DNA of 24,617 nt from G039029935 sp039029935 (GTDB taxonomy: Bacteria > Chloroflexota > Anaerolineae > Caldilineales > Caldilineaceae): contig JBCCFC010000019.1 in assembly GCA_039029935.1 (NCBI GenBank), positions 1 through 24,617 on the forward strand, read 5' to 3'. A program made the position numbers and the translations under genes. Shown here in pieces: positions 1 through 8,247 of this stretch (positions within the stretch are counted from its first letter, which is position 1; each line of letters starts with the position of its first letter). The notes under the pieces were generated by a model. It was given only the letters and a program-made list of their open reading frames with translations, was not told the origin of the DNA and searched no databases.

Positions 1-669
1 AATTCGCAGAATGAATCTGTGAGTCTAAGCTGGTTTAGCAAAATGACCGTGCAATATAATCCACCCACCTTCACCATGCAAAAGAAGATGAACTGGCGTA
101 AGAAGGATGACCCAAACGATAACAACCCCAATACAACTTTTGGCGGTGGTGATTCGGGAACACTCAACCTTCAACTTTTCTTTGACAGCTCAGAGGAGTC
201 GAAGTGGGTTATCCCTTTCTTTTGGGCTAACACCAAACGTGATGTCCGTACGCGGTATGCACTGCTCAATGATCTCTTACGGGTTGAATCTGGTTACTCA
301 AGCAATGGTCAACCTGAGCCGCCGCAAGTGCTGGTACAATGGGGAAACTTCCGCAGCTTTGTTGGCGTCATTTTGAGTCTGCATGAAAGTTTTGAGATGT
401 TTGACCCCGATGGCACACCTATCCGTGCGACGGTTACGGTTTGTGTGCAAGAGGTTTACGACTATACGGTGACAGGCGCACAGAACCCGACATCGCGTAG
501 TGAAGTGCGCGAGACATGGATTGTGGAGCGCGGGCAGCGGTTGGACTGGATTGCCAATGAAGTCTATGGGCAAAGTTCGGCGTGGCGTCATTTGGCCGAA
601 CAAAATAACATTATGGACCCAAAGAAAATTTATCCAGGCCAAATTTTAAAATTAGTACCAATGGAATAA
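1..669 (+). CDS. LysM-domain baseplate protein of a contractile injection system (Afp7-like), 5'-partial
   Basis: The reading frame is open to the left edge. The first possible start inside the window is GTG at 19, but the in-frame residues before it fit the family, so the real start probably lies upstream. The N-terminal part has the Q-Y-N-P motif typical of the beta-rich domain of these proteins (usually F-N-P), here at about residues 12-15 from the GTG. The C-terminal 50 residues (W-I-V-E-R-G-Q onward, ending P-G-Q-I-L-K-L-V-P) form a LysM fold of the kind found in T4 gp53-like and Afp7 proteins. In this family the protein sits at the junction of inner tube and spike in the baseplate. The spike gene follows 11 nt downstream, which is the usual order. 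The LysM probably serves assembly rather than peptidoglycan degradation, because no catalytic domain is present. Confidence 0.85.
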   Translation, partial: NSQNESVSLSWFSKMTVQYNPPTFTMQKKMNWRKKDDPNDNNPNTTFGGGDSGTLNLQLFFDSSEESKWVIPFFWANTKRDVRTRYALLNDLLRVESGYSSNGQPEPPQVLVQWGNFRSFVGVILSLHESFEMFDPDGTPIRATVTVCVQEVYDYTVTGAQNPTSRSEVRETWIVERGQRLDWIANEVYGQSSAWRHLAEQNNIMDPKKIYPGQILKLVPME

Positions 670-680
670 GTTGAGTAACA

Positions 681-2675
681 ATGGCAAGCGGCACAGGTAA
701 GTTCGTCATTAAATTGGGAACAGCAGACAAAAGCGAAGACCTTATTGATGTTTTTGATGAGATCATTGTGGATACAAGTCTGCATTTACCCGATATGTTT
801 ACGATTCGTGTTGAGGATAAACTAGACAAGTTTATAAGCAATGGCTCCTATGCATTGGGCAAACCCATCGAGATTAAGGCTTATCCGACTGGTGATTTGA
901 AAGGGGATGCCGATGTGCTTATTACTGGTGAAATTACATCGCTCGAACCAAATTTTTTGCCGGGTGGTCAGCGCATGTTTACCGTACGTGGCTATGATCA
1001 ATCGCACCGTATGCATATGGGGCGTAAGTCGCGCACGTTTTTAGGCATGACCGATAAAAAAATCGTCGAAGAAGTCATGAAGGGCTATAGTAAACTGACC
1101 CCCAAAGCGGAAGATGCCAAAGCGGGAGGGAGCGCAGTCGACTATGAGTATGTCTTACAGCGCAATCAGACCGATATGGAATTCCTGACAGAGCGTGCGC
1201 AACGGCTTGGGTTTCAGGCATTTGTCCAGGCTGGCGACTTTAATTTCACATCAGGTGATAAATATCCTTCTGGAACACCACTTAAGTTAGAATATCCGAG
1301 AACTCTACGTAGTTTCCGTGTACGTATGACGGCAGCACATCAAGCCAGCGGGGTGACGGTGCGTGGATGGGATATGGTGACGAATGCCGCCGTTGTCGGT
1401 ACAGCCACCCCCAATGACAGCCTGAAGCAAGGGGGGCAAAGCGAGTCTGGTGGCGACATTGCCAAGAGTGATTTTAAAGCTGTCGATATGGTGATGGTGG
1501 ATTATCCTGCCTCCACAAAAAACGAAGCCACCGTCATTGCCAACGGTATGGCCAATGATCTCAGCCGTGAGTTTGTCGAAGCCGAGGGTGTTTGTTATGG
1601 GTTGCCCAAACTGCGAGCAGGGATGATGGTCGAAATCACAAAAGTGGGGAAGTTTTATAACGGTAAATACTATGTGACATCGGCAACGCATATTTACACG
1701 AGCAGCGGCTATGAAACGCATTTTGTTGTTAGTGGACGTAAACCGCAAACCATCCATGATCTGCTGGGCAATCATCGCGATGGGGGCGACAACAAGGGCC
1801 GCATCCCTGGGGTCGTCATCGGTGTCGTTTCCGATATCAAGGATGGCGAGGCCACTGGCACGGCCAAAAATCGTATCAATAACTTGGGGCGTGTCAAGGT
1901 CAACTTCCCGTGGATGGTTGACACCACCAAAACGCCTACCACCGAAATTGTGAGTGCATGGGCACGGATGGCCTCACCAATGGCTGGTGCGGATAAAGGT
2001 TTTTTCATGTTGCCCGAAGTTAAGGATGAGGTCTTGGTGGCCTTTGAGCATGGCGACCCTAATAAGCCCTATGTGTTGGGGACGCTGTGGAATGGCAAGC
2101 AGAAGCCGCCCGTTAAAAACGCTGACGTGATTACCGCAGATGGTAAAAAGGTTACACAACGGTTGATCCAAACGCCGCTCGGCAACAAATTGGTCTTTGA
2201 TGATGAGGCTGGTGCGCCGGGAGCACCACCTGTGGCATCAGGTATTACGATTACGGATAAAGAAGAGAAAAATTTTATCAAGTGGGATTTTTCTTCTGGC
2301 GAGATTATGATTAAGGCGGAGAAAAATCTAACCATTGATGCCGGTGGCGATATCTACATCAAGTCGGGTGGTAAATTTCTGGTGGAAGCCGCCAAGGATA
2401 TTGCACAACAGAGCAAGCAAGGTAAGTTTACAGCCATTGCACAGATGGCTCTGGAGATGCAGTCAAAGACGGGCAATGCCATTGTACAGGCGAATGCTGG
2501 AACAGCTTACTTGGACGGGGCAACAGCAACGAATTTGGCGGGGGCCACCGTCAATATCAAGGGTGATACTGCGGCAAACATGAGTGCCACGACGATTAAC
2601 CTTAACCCGCCGTCTCCAGTCGTTGTCCAAGTTCCACCCATTCCGGCCCCTGTTTTTCCGGTTGGAGACACGTAA
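681..2675 (+). CDS. VgrG-like spike/hub protein (gp27-gp5 fusion, Afp8-like)
   Basis: 664 aa, a normal length for the spike of extracellular contractile injection systems. Residues 1 to about 365 look like the gp27 hub (late control D type; the Y-D-Q-S-H-R segment near 105 is typical). Residues about 374-475 are the gp5 OB-fold: G-V-V-I-G-V-V-S-D, then G-R-V-K-V-N-F-P-W, and the closing A-F-E-H-G-D-P-N-K-P-Y-V-L-G motif. Residues about 476-664 are repetitive beta segments (I-M-I-K-A-E-K-N-L-T-I-D-A-G and similar) expected of the trimeric beta-helical needle. The C-terminus is short and Pro-rich and carries no recognisable effector domain, so this appears to be a structural spike. The preceding Shine-Dalgarno sequence is weak. 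It lies between the LysM protein and the PAAR tip, the canonical order. Confidence 0.92.
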   Translation: MASGTGKFVIKLGTADKSEDLIDVFDEIIVDTSLHLPDMFTIRVEDKLDKFISNGSYALGKPIEIKAYPTGDLKGDADVLITGEITSLEPNFLPGGQRMFTVRGYDQSHRMHMGRKSRTFLGMTDKKIVEEVMKGYSKLTPKAEDAKAGGSAVDYEYVLQRNQTDMEFLTERAQRLGFQAFVQAGDFNFTSGDKYPSGTPLKLEYPRTLRSFRVRMTAAHQASGVTVRGWDMVTNAAVVGTATPNDSLKQGGQSESGGDIAKSDFKAVDMVMVDYPASTKNEATVIANGMANDLSREFVEAEGVCYGLPKLRAGMMVEITKVGKFYNGKYYVTSATHIYTSSGYETHFVVSGRKPQTIHDLLGNHRDGGDNKGRIPGVVIGVVSDIKDGEATGTAKNRINNLGRVKVNFPWMVDTTKTPTTEIVSAWARMASPMAGADKGFFMLPEVKDEVLVAFEHGDPNKPYVLGTLWNGKQKPPVKNADVITADGKKVTQRLIQTPLGNKLVFDDEAGAPGAPPVASGITITDKEEKNFIKWDFSSGEIMIKAEKNLTIDAGGDIYIKSGGKFLVEAAKDIAQQSKQGKFTAIAQMALEMQSKTGNAIVQANAGTAYLDGATATNLAGATVNIKGDTAANMSATTINLNPPSPVVVQVPPIPAPVFPVGDT

Positions 2676-2685
2676 TCATCGTGAC

Positions 2686-2701
2686 GCCTAAGTTTTTAGG
2701 C
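2686..2701 (+). terminator. Small hairpin after the spike gene
   Basis: The 6-bp perfect stem GCCTAA/TTAGGC with a 4-nt loop starts 10 nt after the spike stop codon. It is not followed by a run of T, so it is weak as an intrinsic terminator. It may be an RNA-processing or stabilising hairpin in the 73-nt gap before the PAAR gene. Confidence 0.25.
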
Positions 2702-2748
2702 ATAATAAGTATGTAAATTTTTGAGTTCATTTTGAAAGGAAGGGTATT

Positions 2749-3036
2749 ATGCCAGCAGCAACGATGGGTAGTAGTTGTCAACATGGTGGAATCGTTGAAC
2801 AAGGATCACCGGATGTAAAAATTGGTGGAAAGTCAGCGGCGAGGGTTGGTGATAACCATAAGTGTCCACAGAACACGGCTGGTATTGCGCACGAGGGTGG
2901 CCCAATTTTGCCACCGGGCTGTACAAAAGTCCTTATTAATGGCAAGGCGGCTGCCCGTGCCCAAGACACCATGTCCTGCAAGGATGGGAGTATCGATACG
3001 ATTATTGGCGGCGACATGACTGTCATGATTGGATAA
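2749..3036 (+). CDS. PAAR-domain spike tip protein (Afp10-like)
   Basis: 95 aa, the standard size of a single PAAR domain. PAAR proteins cap the VgrG trimer with a sharp metal-bound cone. Visible features are the repeated P-D-V-K-I-G-G-K-S-A-A-R and V-L-I-N-G-K-A-A-A-R segments and several possible metal ligands (C10, H12, H37, C39, H48, C58, C77). The family usually coordinates zinc or iron through His/Cys. A strong purine-rich ribosome site (AAAGGAAGGG, 2735-2744) precedes the ATG. No C-terminal toxin extension is present. The next gene starts 2 nt after the stop, suggesting co-translation of the tip with the exported protein that follows. Confidence 0.93.
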   Translation: MPAATMGSSCQHGGIVEQGSPDVKIGGKSAARVGDNHKCPQNTAGIAHEGGPILPPGCTKVLINGKAAARAQDTMSCKDGSIDTIIGGDMTVMIG

Positions 3037-3038
3037 CT

Positions 3039-3890
3039 ATGCAACAACATTCGCAAACCAGATATGTTCGTTGGCGAAGGCTGGCTCTCTTTGTGACTTG
3101 TGTCTACTTGGCATTATTTACCCATGTCACCTTGGCACAAGCATATATCCCATATGAGCTAACAGAGGATGAGCCAACACAGGATGAACCTGTCTGGGAA
3201 GTCATTTTCCATGAAGATGTGGACCGCCTCGCTGCTACCAGTTGGAGTGCTAAGGACACAACACCGGACAATGGGCATACCTGCTATTGGGGGGTGGATA
3301 CACGCTATCGCGCCCATAACAGTCAGTATTCCTTTTGGGTTGCTGGTGACGGGGCTGATGCGGTCACACCAGATCGGTTCTTCGTGCCACACAATCTGAA
3401 TTCGTTTCTGTCTACAACCGTTCCATTGGACTTTAGCGACGCAGAACAGGCCAAACTTGAATTTTACATGTATATGGATACCGAGCCAGATGTTGATACA
3501 ATCTATATCGGTGCATCGACCAACAACGAGAATTGGCAAGGAAAAACATATTCGGGGAGATCAGATGGCTGGCAGCTATACACACTTGATTTAGTAGAAT
3601 TTTTAAGTGAGCCAGAAGTCTATTTTGTGTGGTATTATACAAGCAACGAGAGCAACGCAGATGGGGCGGAGTATGAGGGTGTTTGGATTGATGATATTAC
3701 GGTGTCGATTGTGCGTAGTGCAGAGGCATCAACAGAGGAGCCAGCAGAGACGCCTGTAGAAACACCTACAGAAACACCTACAGAAACACCTATAGAAACA
3801 CCTGTTGAAGAGATACCTGAGACACCTGCGCCAAGCACAGGCAATGAGACGACAACTTATTGGGTGTATATGCCGATGATTTTAAAATAG
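3039..3890 (+). CDS. Exported jelly-roll-like protein with Thr/Glu/Pro linker and C-terminal Y-x-P-x-x-L-K tail
   Basis: 283 aa. Residues 1-35 form a signal peptide: basic R8-R14, hydrophobic core 15-32, likely cleavage after A-Q-A at 35. Residues about 40-229 resemble the beta-sandwich found in immune-inhibitor-A/MAM-like secreted proteins (N-G-H-T-C-Y-W-G-V-D, D-G-W-Q-L-Y-T-L-D-L, and the closing Y-E-G-V-W-I-D-D-I-T-V). A linker of T-E-T-P repeats follows. The last nine residues are W-V-Y-M-P-M-I-L-K, like the Y-L-P-x-x-L-x tails I recall on many exported Chloroflexota proteins and suspect to be a sorting signal. It is unusual to find such a gene between the PAAR and gp25 genes, 2 nt from the former. 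It may be a surface adhesin, a cargo protein or an envelope anchor for the machine; its role is unknown. Confidence 0.8.
   Translation: MQQHSQTRYVRWRRLALFVTCVYLALFTHVTLAQAYIPYELTEDEPTQDEPVWEVIFHEDVDRLAATSWSAKDTTPDNGHTCYWGVDTRYRAHNSQYSFWVAGDGADAVTPDRFFVPHNLNSFLSTTVPLDFSDAEQAKLEFYMYMDTEPDVDTIYIGASTNNENWQGKTYSGRSDGWQLYTLDLVEFLSEPEVYFVWYYTSNESNADGAEYEGVWIDDITVSIVRSAEASTEEPAETPVETPTETPTETPIETPVEEIPETPAPSTGNETTTYWVYMPMILK
3756..3803 (+). repeat. In-frame 12-bp tandem repeat encoding x-E-T-P
   Basis: Four consecutive 12-nt units of the form NNAGAAACACCT, or ATAGAAACACCT in the last unit, encode V/T/T/I-E-T-P inside the linker of the exported protein. The near identity of the units at DNA level suggests recent slippage expansion and possible length variation between strains. 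Confidence 0.85.
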
Positions 3891-3957
3891 GTAGCAGGTA
3901 GGGTGACTTTCGAGAGCTAGCGGCCTACAAAATGATATTTTTACATCAAAAGTTATT

Positions 3958-4371
3958 ATGAAAATAGGTACAGATAAAGAATTTCTGGGTCAGGGGTTAG
4001 CCTTCCCGTTGCAGGTCAATCCGCGTGGCGAGATTGCACTGGTAACGGGGTCAACCGATATCGAACAGTCGATTAGCATTATTTTGGGGACCATGCCCGG
4101 TGAGCGCGTGATGCGCCCCAACTTTGGCTGTCGTGCGTGGGAGTTGGTCTTTGCACCCAATGAGGCGGAGACACATGGGTTGCTAGTCCTCTATGTACGG
4201 CAGGCCCTTGAATTTTGGGAACCACGTATTGAGTTGAAAGAAGTCAACGTTGTGCAGGACCCAAACCAAGCCAATGTGTTATTTTTAGATATTCAGTATG
4301 AGATCAAGGCGACACATGATGAACGTAGCATTGTCTATCCGTTTTATCTGACGGGGCAGGAAGAGGGGTAG
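3958..4371 (+). CDS. gp25/GPW-like baseplate wedge protein (Afp9-like)
   Basis: 137 aa, the typical length for the gp25-like family. The signature P-G-E-R-V-M-R-P-N-F-G-C at residues 47-58 matches the conserved lysozyme-like core of these wedge proteins, preceded by I-E-Q-S-I-S-I-I-L-G-T. The family forms the wedge core that joins hub, sheath initiator and baseplate-J-type arms. There is no clear Shine-Dalgarno upstream of the ATG. The gene follows a 67-nt gap after the exported protein, in which I see nothing distinctive. The stop codon TAG is also the beginning of an octanucleotide repeat array. Confidence 0.92.
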   Translation: MKIGTDKEFLGQGLAFPLQVNPRGEIALVTGSTDIEQSISIILGTMPGERVMRPNFGCRAWELVFAPNEAETHGLLVLYVRQALEFWEPRIELKEVNVVQDPNQANVLFLDIQYEIKATHDERSIVYPFYLTGQEEG

Positions 4372-4560
4372 GTCGGTGTGTCGGTGTGTCAGTATTCAGT
4401 GTGTCGGTATTCAGTGTGTCGGTATTCAGTATCTCAGTATTCGGTGTGTCAATATTCGGTATCAACCTACCGACCTACCGACCTACTGACCTACTGACCT
4501 ACTGGCTTACCGACCTACTGACCTACCGACCTATTGACCTATTGACCTACTGGCTTACCA
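4369..4560 (+). repeat. Intergenic degenerate octanucleotide arrays in opposed orientation
   Basis: The 228-nt spacer between the gp25-like and baseplate-J-like genes is almost entirely short tandem repeats. The left half (4369 to about 4464) alternates 8-mers of the TGTGTCGG type with 7-mers TATTCAG/TATTCGG, and its first unit, TAGGTCGG, contains the stop codon. The right half (4465-4560) is twelve consecutive 8-mers, mostly ACCTACCG, ACCTACTG or ACCTATTG, two of them beginning GCTTACC. The right half is complementary in kind to TAGGTCGG units, so the transcript could fold into long imperfect hairpins. The open frame here (4386-4574) is only the translation of the repeat. Confidence 0.9.
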
Positions 4561-4599
4561 AGCAAGATTGTTAAAAGCAAAAGACAGGAAGCATAACTT

Positions 4600-6756
4600 A
4601 TGGCATTGCCAGCACCAAATTTAGATGATCTGCGCTTTCAGGCAGATTTAGTGGATGAGGCTCGTCTTCGGATCATCCGCTATTGTCCCGAATGGACAGA
4701 ATACAACTTGAGCGATCCGGGCATTACACTGATCGAGTTGTTTGCGTGGATGACTGAGCAGATTGTCTATCGACTGAATAAAGTTCCAGACAAAAATTAT
4801 ATCAAGTTTTTAGAAATGTTGGGTGTACATTTGCAGGCAGCCAACAGTGCGCGCGCAGAGCTAACCTTCCGTCTGTCTGCGTTTCTGCCCTTTGAACCGG
4901 GTGATGACACCGCCGCGATTGTCCCACAGGGGATCGAGGTGGCAACGCGCACAACACCCGATGCCGAAGAGGTCATCTTTACCACAGACAAAGCCGTCGA
5001 GATTGTCCCGCCGCTGCTTTCACAGATACGACGGGAAGCCGAGTTCCACAAAAACTATGTGGAGCGCATGGAGCGTGGCATCGAGTTGCTCTATGCCTTT
5101 GGCGGTGGACCCAATCAAGATTTTCCCCAACTGGGCGAGACCTTTTATTTGGGGTTTGATGTCGAGAACGACCTGATTGGACATATTCTCCAGCTCTCCG
5201 TTCAGTGCGAACGGACAGAGGCGGTCGGTATTCGGCGTGACGACCCACCACTGGTGTGGGAATGCTCCGGTGGCAATGGCACATGGATCGAGATTTTGCC
5301 CAGTACGCTGGAAGGCGAAGAGGACACAACGGGTGGCCTAAACAATGAGTCAGGGTATATTGTCTTCTATTTGCCCTTAGAATTGCTGCCCGATCAGGTC
5401 TATGGGCGCAACGCCTTCTGGATTCGTTGTCGCCACGAGCAACGCCATGCTGACCAGCGCGTGTATACACGCTCCCCACGCATCAAGCGCATTGACGCCT
5501 ACACAATGGGCGCAACGACGACCGCCACCAACGCTATTTATGTCTACTATGAAGACCTTGGTGTCAGCGATGGTGATCCAGGGCAAACCTTCCAACTGGT
5601 TAACTTCCCTGTGTTAGATTTTGATGCGGAAGAGGCGGTTGAGGTTGAGGAGTGGTACGACGGCGAATATGCCTTTATCCCTTGGCAACGTGTCGAGGAT
5701 TTCTCGCGCTCCAGTCGTCATGACCGCCATTACACGCTGGACACAGCAACAGGCGAAATCCGTTTCGGTCCTAGCGTCCGCCAGCCGGATGGCACAACCT
5801 TCCAGTATGGCAAAGTCCCCGAAGTGCGTCGACAGATACGTGTCAATCGCTATCGCTTTGGTGGGGGTGTTCAGGGCAATGTCCCCATCGGTCAGATTGA
5901 AATCATGCGCTCGGCAGTCCCTTATATTGATCGTGTGAGCAATATGCGTCGTTCCAACGGGGGGCGAGACCAAGAAACGCTCAACGAAGCAATGGAGCGT
6001 GCGCGGCGTGAACTGCGTGCCCAACACCGTGCTGTCACCGCCGACGACTATGAGAATTTGGCGATTCGCGCATCGCGAGAGGTGGCACGGGTGATGTGCC
6101 ACACAACACCGGACAGCCCACAGGTGCAGCCAGGGGTGGTTGATCTGTTGATTGTGCCAACCGCCTTTGACTCGATTCAGGTTGGCGACTACTCCAAGTT
6201 GACCTTGGATTTGCATTTAGCCAAAGTCGTGCGAGAATATTTAGACGAGTATCGGTTACTGACAACATCGCTGCAAATTCGCGAGCCACGCTATATTGGT
6301 GTACAGGTGCAGGCGCATATTGTGCCTGGCGAATATGCCCGCCCCGATGTGGTTGTGGGTCGTGTCAACGAGACACTGCGCCAGTTTATCACACCGCTTC
6401 CCATGCCCGTGACAGATACAATGCCCAAGGGGATTATCGAAGAAGACTGGCAAGGGTGGCCGCTCGGACGGTCGCTGTACACAGCGGAATTGTTCTCGGT
6501 CATTCAACAAGTGCCTGGTGTCAAACATGTGCTAGATGTGGATATGCACTATCGGCCGTTGGTCCCTTCGCGTGAGATACCACCACTGGGGCAAATTGAT
6601 GAGCTTGACAGCGACCTGTCGGATGGAACCAATGGCAATGATGCATCTACACAGGATTCAGAGGAACTACAAACTGTCACGGATCGTGTGCTACACATTC
6701 CCACAGACACATTGCTTTGTTCCTTAGCCCACGACATCGAGTTGGTGACACTGTAA
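4600..6756 (+). CDS. Baseplate J-like protein (Afp11-like, TIGR02243-type)
   Basis: 718 aa. The N-terminal segment around residues 39-75 (D-P-G-I-T-L-I-E-L-F-A-W-M-T-E-Q-I, then L-G-V-H-L-Q-A-A) is diagnostic of the putative baseplate assembly protein family related to phage gpJ/T4 gp6. The middle contains an inserted beta-rich part, and the central to C-terminal core has R-Y-R-F-G-G-G-V-Q-G-N-V and the R-A-x-T-A-D-D-Y-E-N-L-A segment typical of gpJ proteins. In the machine it forms the outer wedge ring that transmits sheath contraction. A GGAAG site lies about 11 nt before the ATG. The C-terminal 60 residues are acidic and less family-like. It is followed by the gpI-type gene, as expected. 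Confidence 0.93.
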   Translation: MALPAPNLDDLRFQADLVDEARLRIIRYCPEWTEYNLSDPGITLIELFAWMTEQIVYRLNKVPDKNYIKFLEMLGVHLQAANSARAELTFRLSAFLPFEPGDDTAAIVPQGIEVATRTTPDAEEVIFTTDKAVEIVPPLLSQIRREAEFHKNYVERMERGIELLYAFGGGPNQDFPQLGETFYLGFDVENDLIGHILQLSVQCERTEAVGIRRDDPPLVWECSGGNGTWIEILPSTLEGEEDTTGGLNNESGYIVFYLPLELLPDQVYGRNAFWIRCRHEQRHADQRVYTRSPRIKRIDAYTMGATTTATNAIYVYYEDLGVSDGDPGQTFQLVNFPVLDFDAEEAVEVEEWYDGEYAFIPWQRVEDFSRSSRHDRHYTLDTATGEIRFGPSVRQPDGTTFQYGKVPEVRRQIRVNRYRFGGGVQGNVPIGQIEIMRSAVPYIDRVSNMRRSNGGRDQETLNEAMERARRELRAQHRAVTADDYENLAIRASREVARVMCHTTPDSPQVQPGVVDLLIVPTAFDSIQVGDYSKLTLDLHLAKVVREYLDEYRLLTTSLQIREPRYIGVQVQAHIVPGEYARPDVVVGRVNETLRQFITPLPMPVTDTMPKGIIEEDWQGWPLGRSLYTAELFSVIQQVPGVKHVLDVDMHYRPLVPSREIPPLGQIDELDSDLSDGTNGNDASTQDSEELQTVTDRVLHIPTDTLLCSLAHDIELVTL

Positions 6757-6769
6757 AAGAGCTAGGTCA

Positions 6770-6833
6770 GCTAGTCAGCTAGTCAGCCTGGGGTGCTGAG
6801 ACGCTGAAGTGCTGAGATGCTGAAATGCTAAAG
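6770..6833 (+). repeat. Intergenic octanucleotide array (GCTAGTCA / TGCTGAGA type)
   Basis: Eight contiguous 8-nt units fill most of the gap between the baseplate-J-like and gpI-like genes: two GCTAGTCA, one GCCTGGGG, then TGCTGAGA, CGCTGAAG, TGCTGAGA, TGCTGAAA and TGCTAAAG. The unit sequence differs from that in the previous spacer, but the 8-nt period is the same. Confidence 0.85.
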
Positions 6834-6846
6834 CTTGAGAGACACT

Positions 6847-8154
6847 ATGAGCCAAGGTACAAGTTTTCAACCCTTAACACAATCATCACCGGGACTGCAG
6901 ATGGCAGGCAGCACATCCATGACCACTTATTTTGGTTTGGGGACAAGTGATCCCGGTCATACGCCGTTGATCCACCTCAAATCCAACACGGATGTACTCC
7001 TTTCGCATGTGGCAGGTGATTACAATCGGTATCCCGGCGAAACGTTGGTGCTGTATACACGTGTGGTCACACGGCGTGCGGTCGCGGGTTTGACAATACA
7101 GATTAGCTTGCCGGAAGGGGTCAAACTCAATCGCTATGAAGCAGTGACGCCTGCCGAGATGCAGATGGGACAGCCGCAGATTGGCCTGAACCAAGCCACC
7201 ACTCAGAATGATTTTCCCAGGTTAACCCGCTTGGATGAACCGCGACAGGATACGCCAGATGTACAGGCAAGTGATCGACAAGAACTCATACTTGTCCGGC
7301 CAGAAGACCAGACCTCACAGCTTGAAACCTCGAACAAAATGAGCTATCTGGTCTGGCAAGTCGATGAGTCGCTGCCTGCGGGAACAATTTTGGACTATGA
7401 AACCGAATTGAAGGTCGAGCCAGTTGTTCAAGATACCTATTGGCGAAGCGAGGCAACGGTCTATGAAGGCGCAGATACGGGGGCTGTGCGTACGGTTGAC
7501 GCCCGTCAAGCCACCGAAGTCCTCACCATTATGATTCGCACCAAGGGGGATTATTTACAGCATCTGCCTGCACTCTTTGAACGCGATGATTTTATGGGGC
7601 GTTTTTTGATGCTCTTTGAGAGTTTCTGGAACCCGATTGAGCGGCAAATCGACGATATTGATCACTATTTTGATCCCAAGCTGACGCCATCGGCTTTCCT
7701 GCCTTGGCTTGCCTATTGGTTTGATCTCGACCTGACGGGGGCCTACATGAATGACTTCTGGCCGGAGTATAAACAGCGTCGTTTGCTCTCATCCATCTCG
7801 CGCCTTTATCGTAAGCGGGGTACACGCATCGGCATGGAAGAATTCTTAGAAATCTTCACCGAACACCCCGTCGAGATTATTGAGCATCGATCCAACAATC
7901 TTGTGCTAGGCATCAACGCCCGTCTGGGGACAGGCATTGCTGTCGGCCAGAGCAACCACCCTCATACATTTACGGTGAAAGTCCAAGTGGAGCCGATTCC
8001 AATGACATCATTGGATGGCAAACCACGTTCCGACAAGGAGATGGAACGGCTACGACAGGTAGAGGAACGCTATCTCCGCGATATTATCGACGCCGAAAAG
8101 CCAGCACATACGTGGTACACGCTGGAGATTGAACGATTAGACGGTGAGCAGTAG
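6847..8154 (+). CDS. Tail protein I-like baseplate protein (Afp12-like, TIGR02242-type)
   Basis: 435 aa from the ATG at 6847; an in-frame TTG at 6835 is possible but falls at the end of the repeat array. Residues about 236-330 match the gpI-type phage tail domain: Y-L-Q-H-L-P-A-L-F-E, R-F-L-M-L-F-E-S-F-W, F-L-P-W-L-A-Y-W-F-D-L, then R-R-L-L-S-S-I-S-R-L-Y-R-K-R-G-T-R-I-G. The N-terminal half is a beta-rich segment (roughly 40-210) resembling a DUF11-like repeat. Proteins of this class connect wedge ring and tail fibres in Afp-type machines. The TAG stop is again the first three bases of an octamer repeat. Confidence 0.9.
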   Translation: MSQGTSFQPLTQSSPGLQMAGSTSMTTYFGLGTSDPGHTPLIHLKSNTDVLLSHVAGDYNRYPGETLVLYTRVVTRRAVAGLTIQISLPEGVKLNRYEAVTPAEMQMGQPQIGLNQATTQNDFPRLTRLDEPRQDTPDVQASDRQELILVRPEDQTSQLETSNKMSYLVWQVDESLPAGTILDYETELKVEPVVQDTYWRSEATVYEGADTGAVRTVDARQATEVLTIMIRTKGDYLQHLPALFERDDFMGRFLMLFESFWNPIERQIDDIDHYFDPKLTPSAFLPWLAYWFDLDLTGAYMNDFWPEYKQRRLLSSISRLYRKRGTRIGMEEFLEIFTEHPVEIIEHRSNNLVLGINARLGTGIAVGQSNHPHTFTVKVQVEPIPMTSLDGKPRSDKEMERLRQVEERYLRDIIDAEKPAHTWYTLEIERLDGEQ

Positions 8155-8214
8155 GTCGGTGAATCGGTAGGTCGGTAGGTCGGTACTGAATACTGATCTA
8201 CTGAACACCGACCA
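8152..8214 (+). repeat. Intergenic octanucleotide array beginning at the stop codon
   Basis: Units are TAGGTCGG, TGAATCGG, TAGGTCGG, TAGGTCGG, then TACTGAA/TACTGATC/TACTGAAC and ACCGACCA. The first unit includes the upstream stop codon and is identical to the first unit of the array at 4369. The TCGGT units can pair with the terminal ACCGA. I see no other signal in the 93-nt gap, and the Shine-Dalgarno before the next ATG is weak. Confidence 0.85.
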
Positions 8215-8247
8215 ACTGATTCCTAAAAACTAGGTAATAAAGAAACT

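Noticed and set aside
681..2675. Evolved VgrG with a C-terminal effector
   Set aside because: The C-terminus beyond the beta-repeats is a short Pro-rich tail with no room for an enzymatic domain.
4465..4560. CRISPR-like regular repeats
   Set aside because: The units are 8 nt, contiguous and degenerate, with no spacers and no cas genes nearby.
4386..4574. 62-aa open frame between the gp25-like and baseplate-J-like genes
   Set aside because: It is only the translation of 7/8-nt tandem repeats, giving a repetitive V-F-S-V-S / L-L-T-Y product with no ribosome site.
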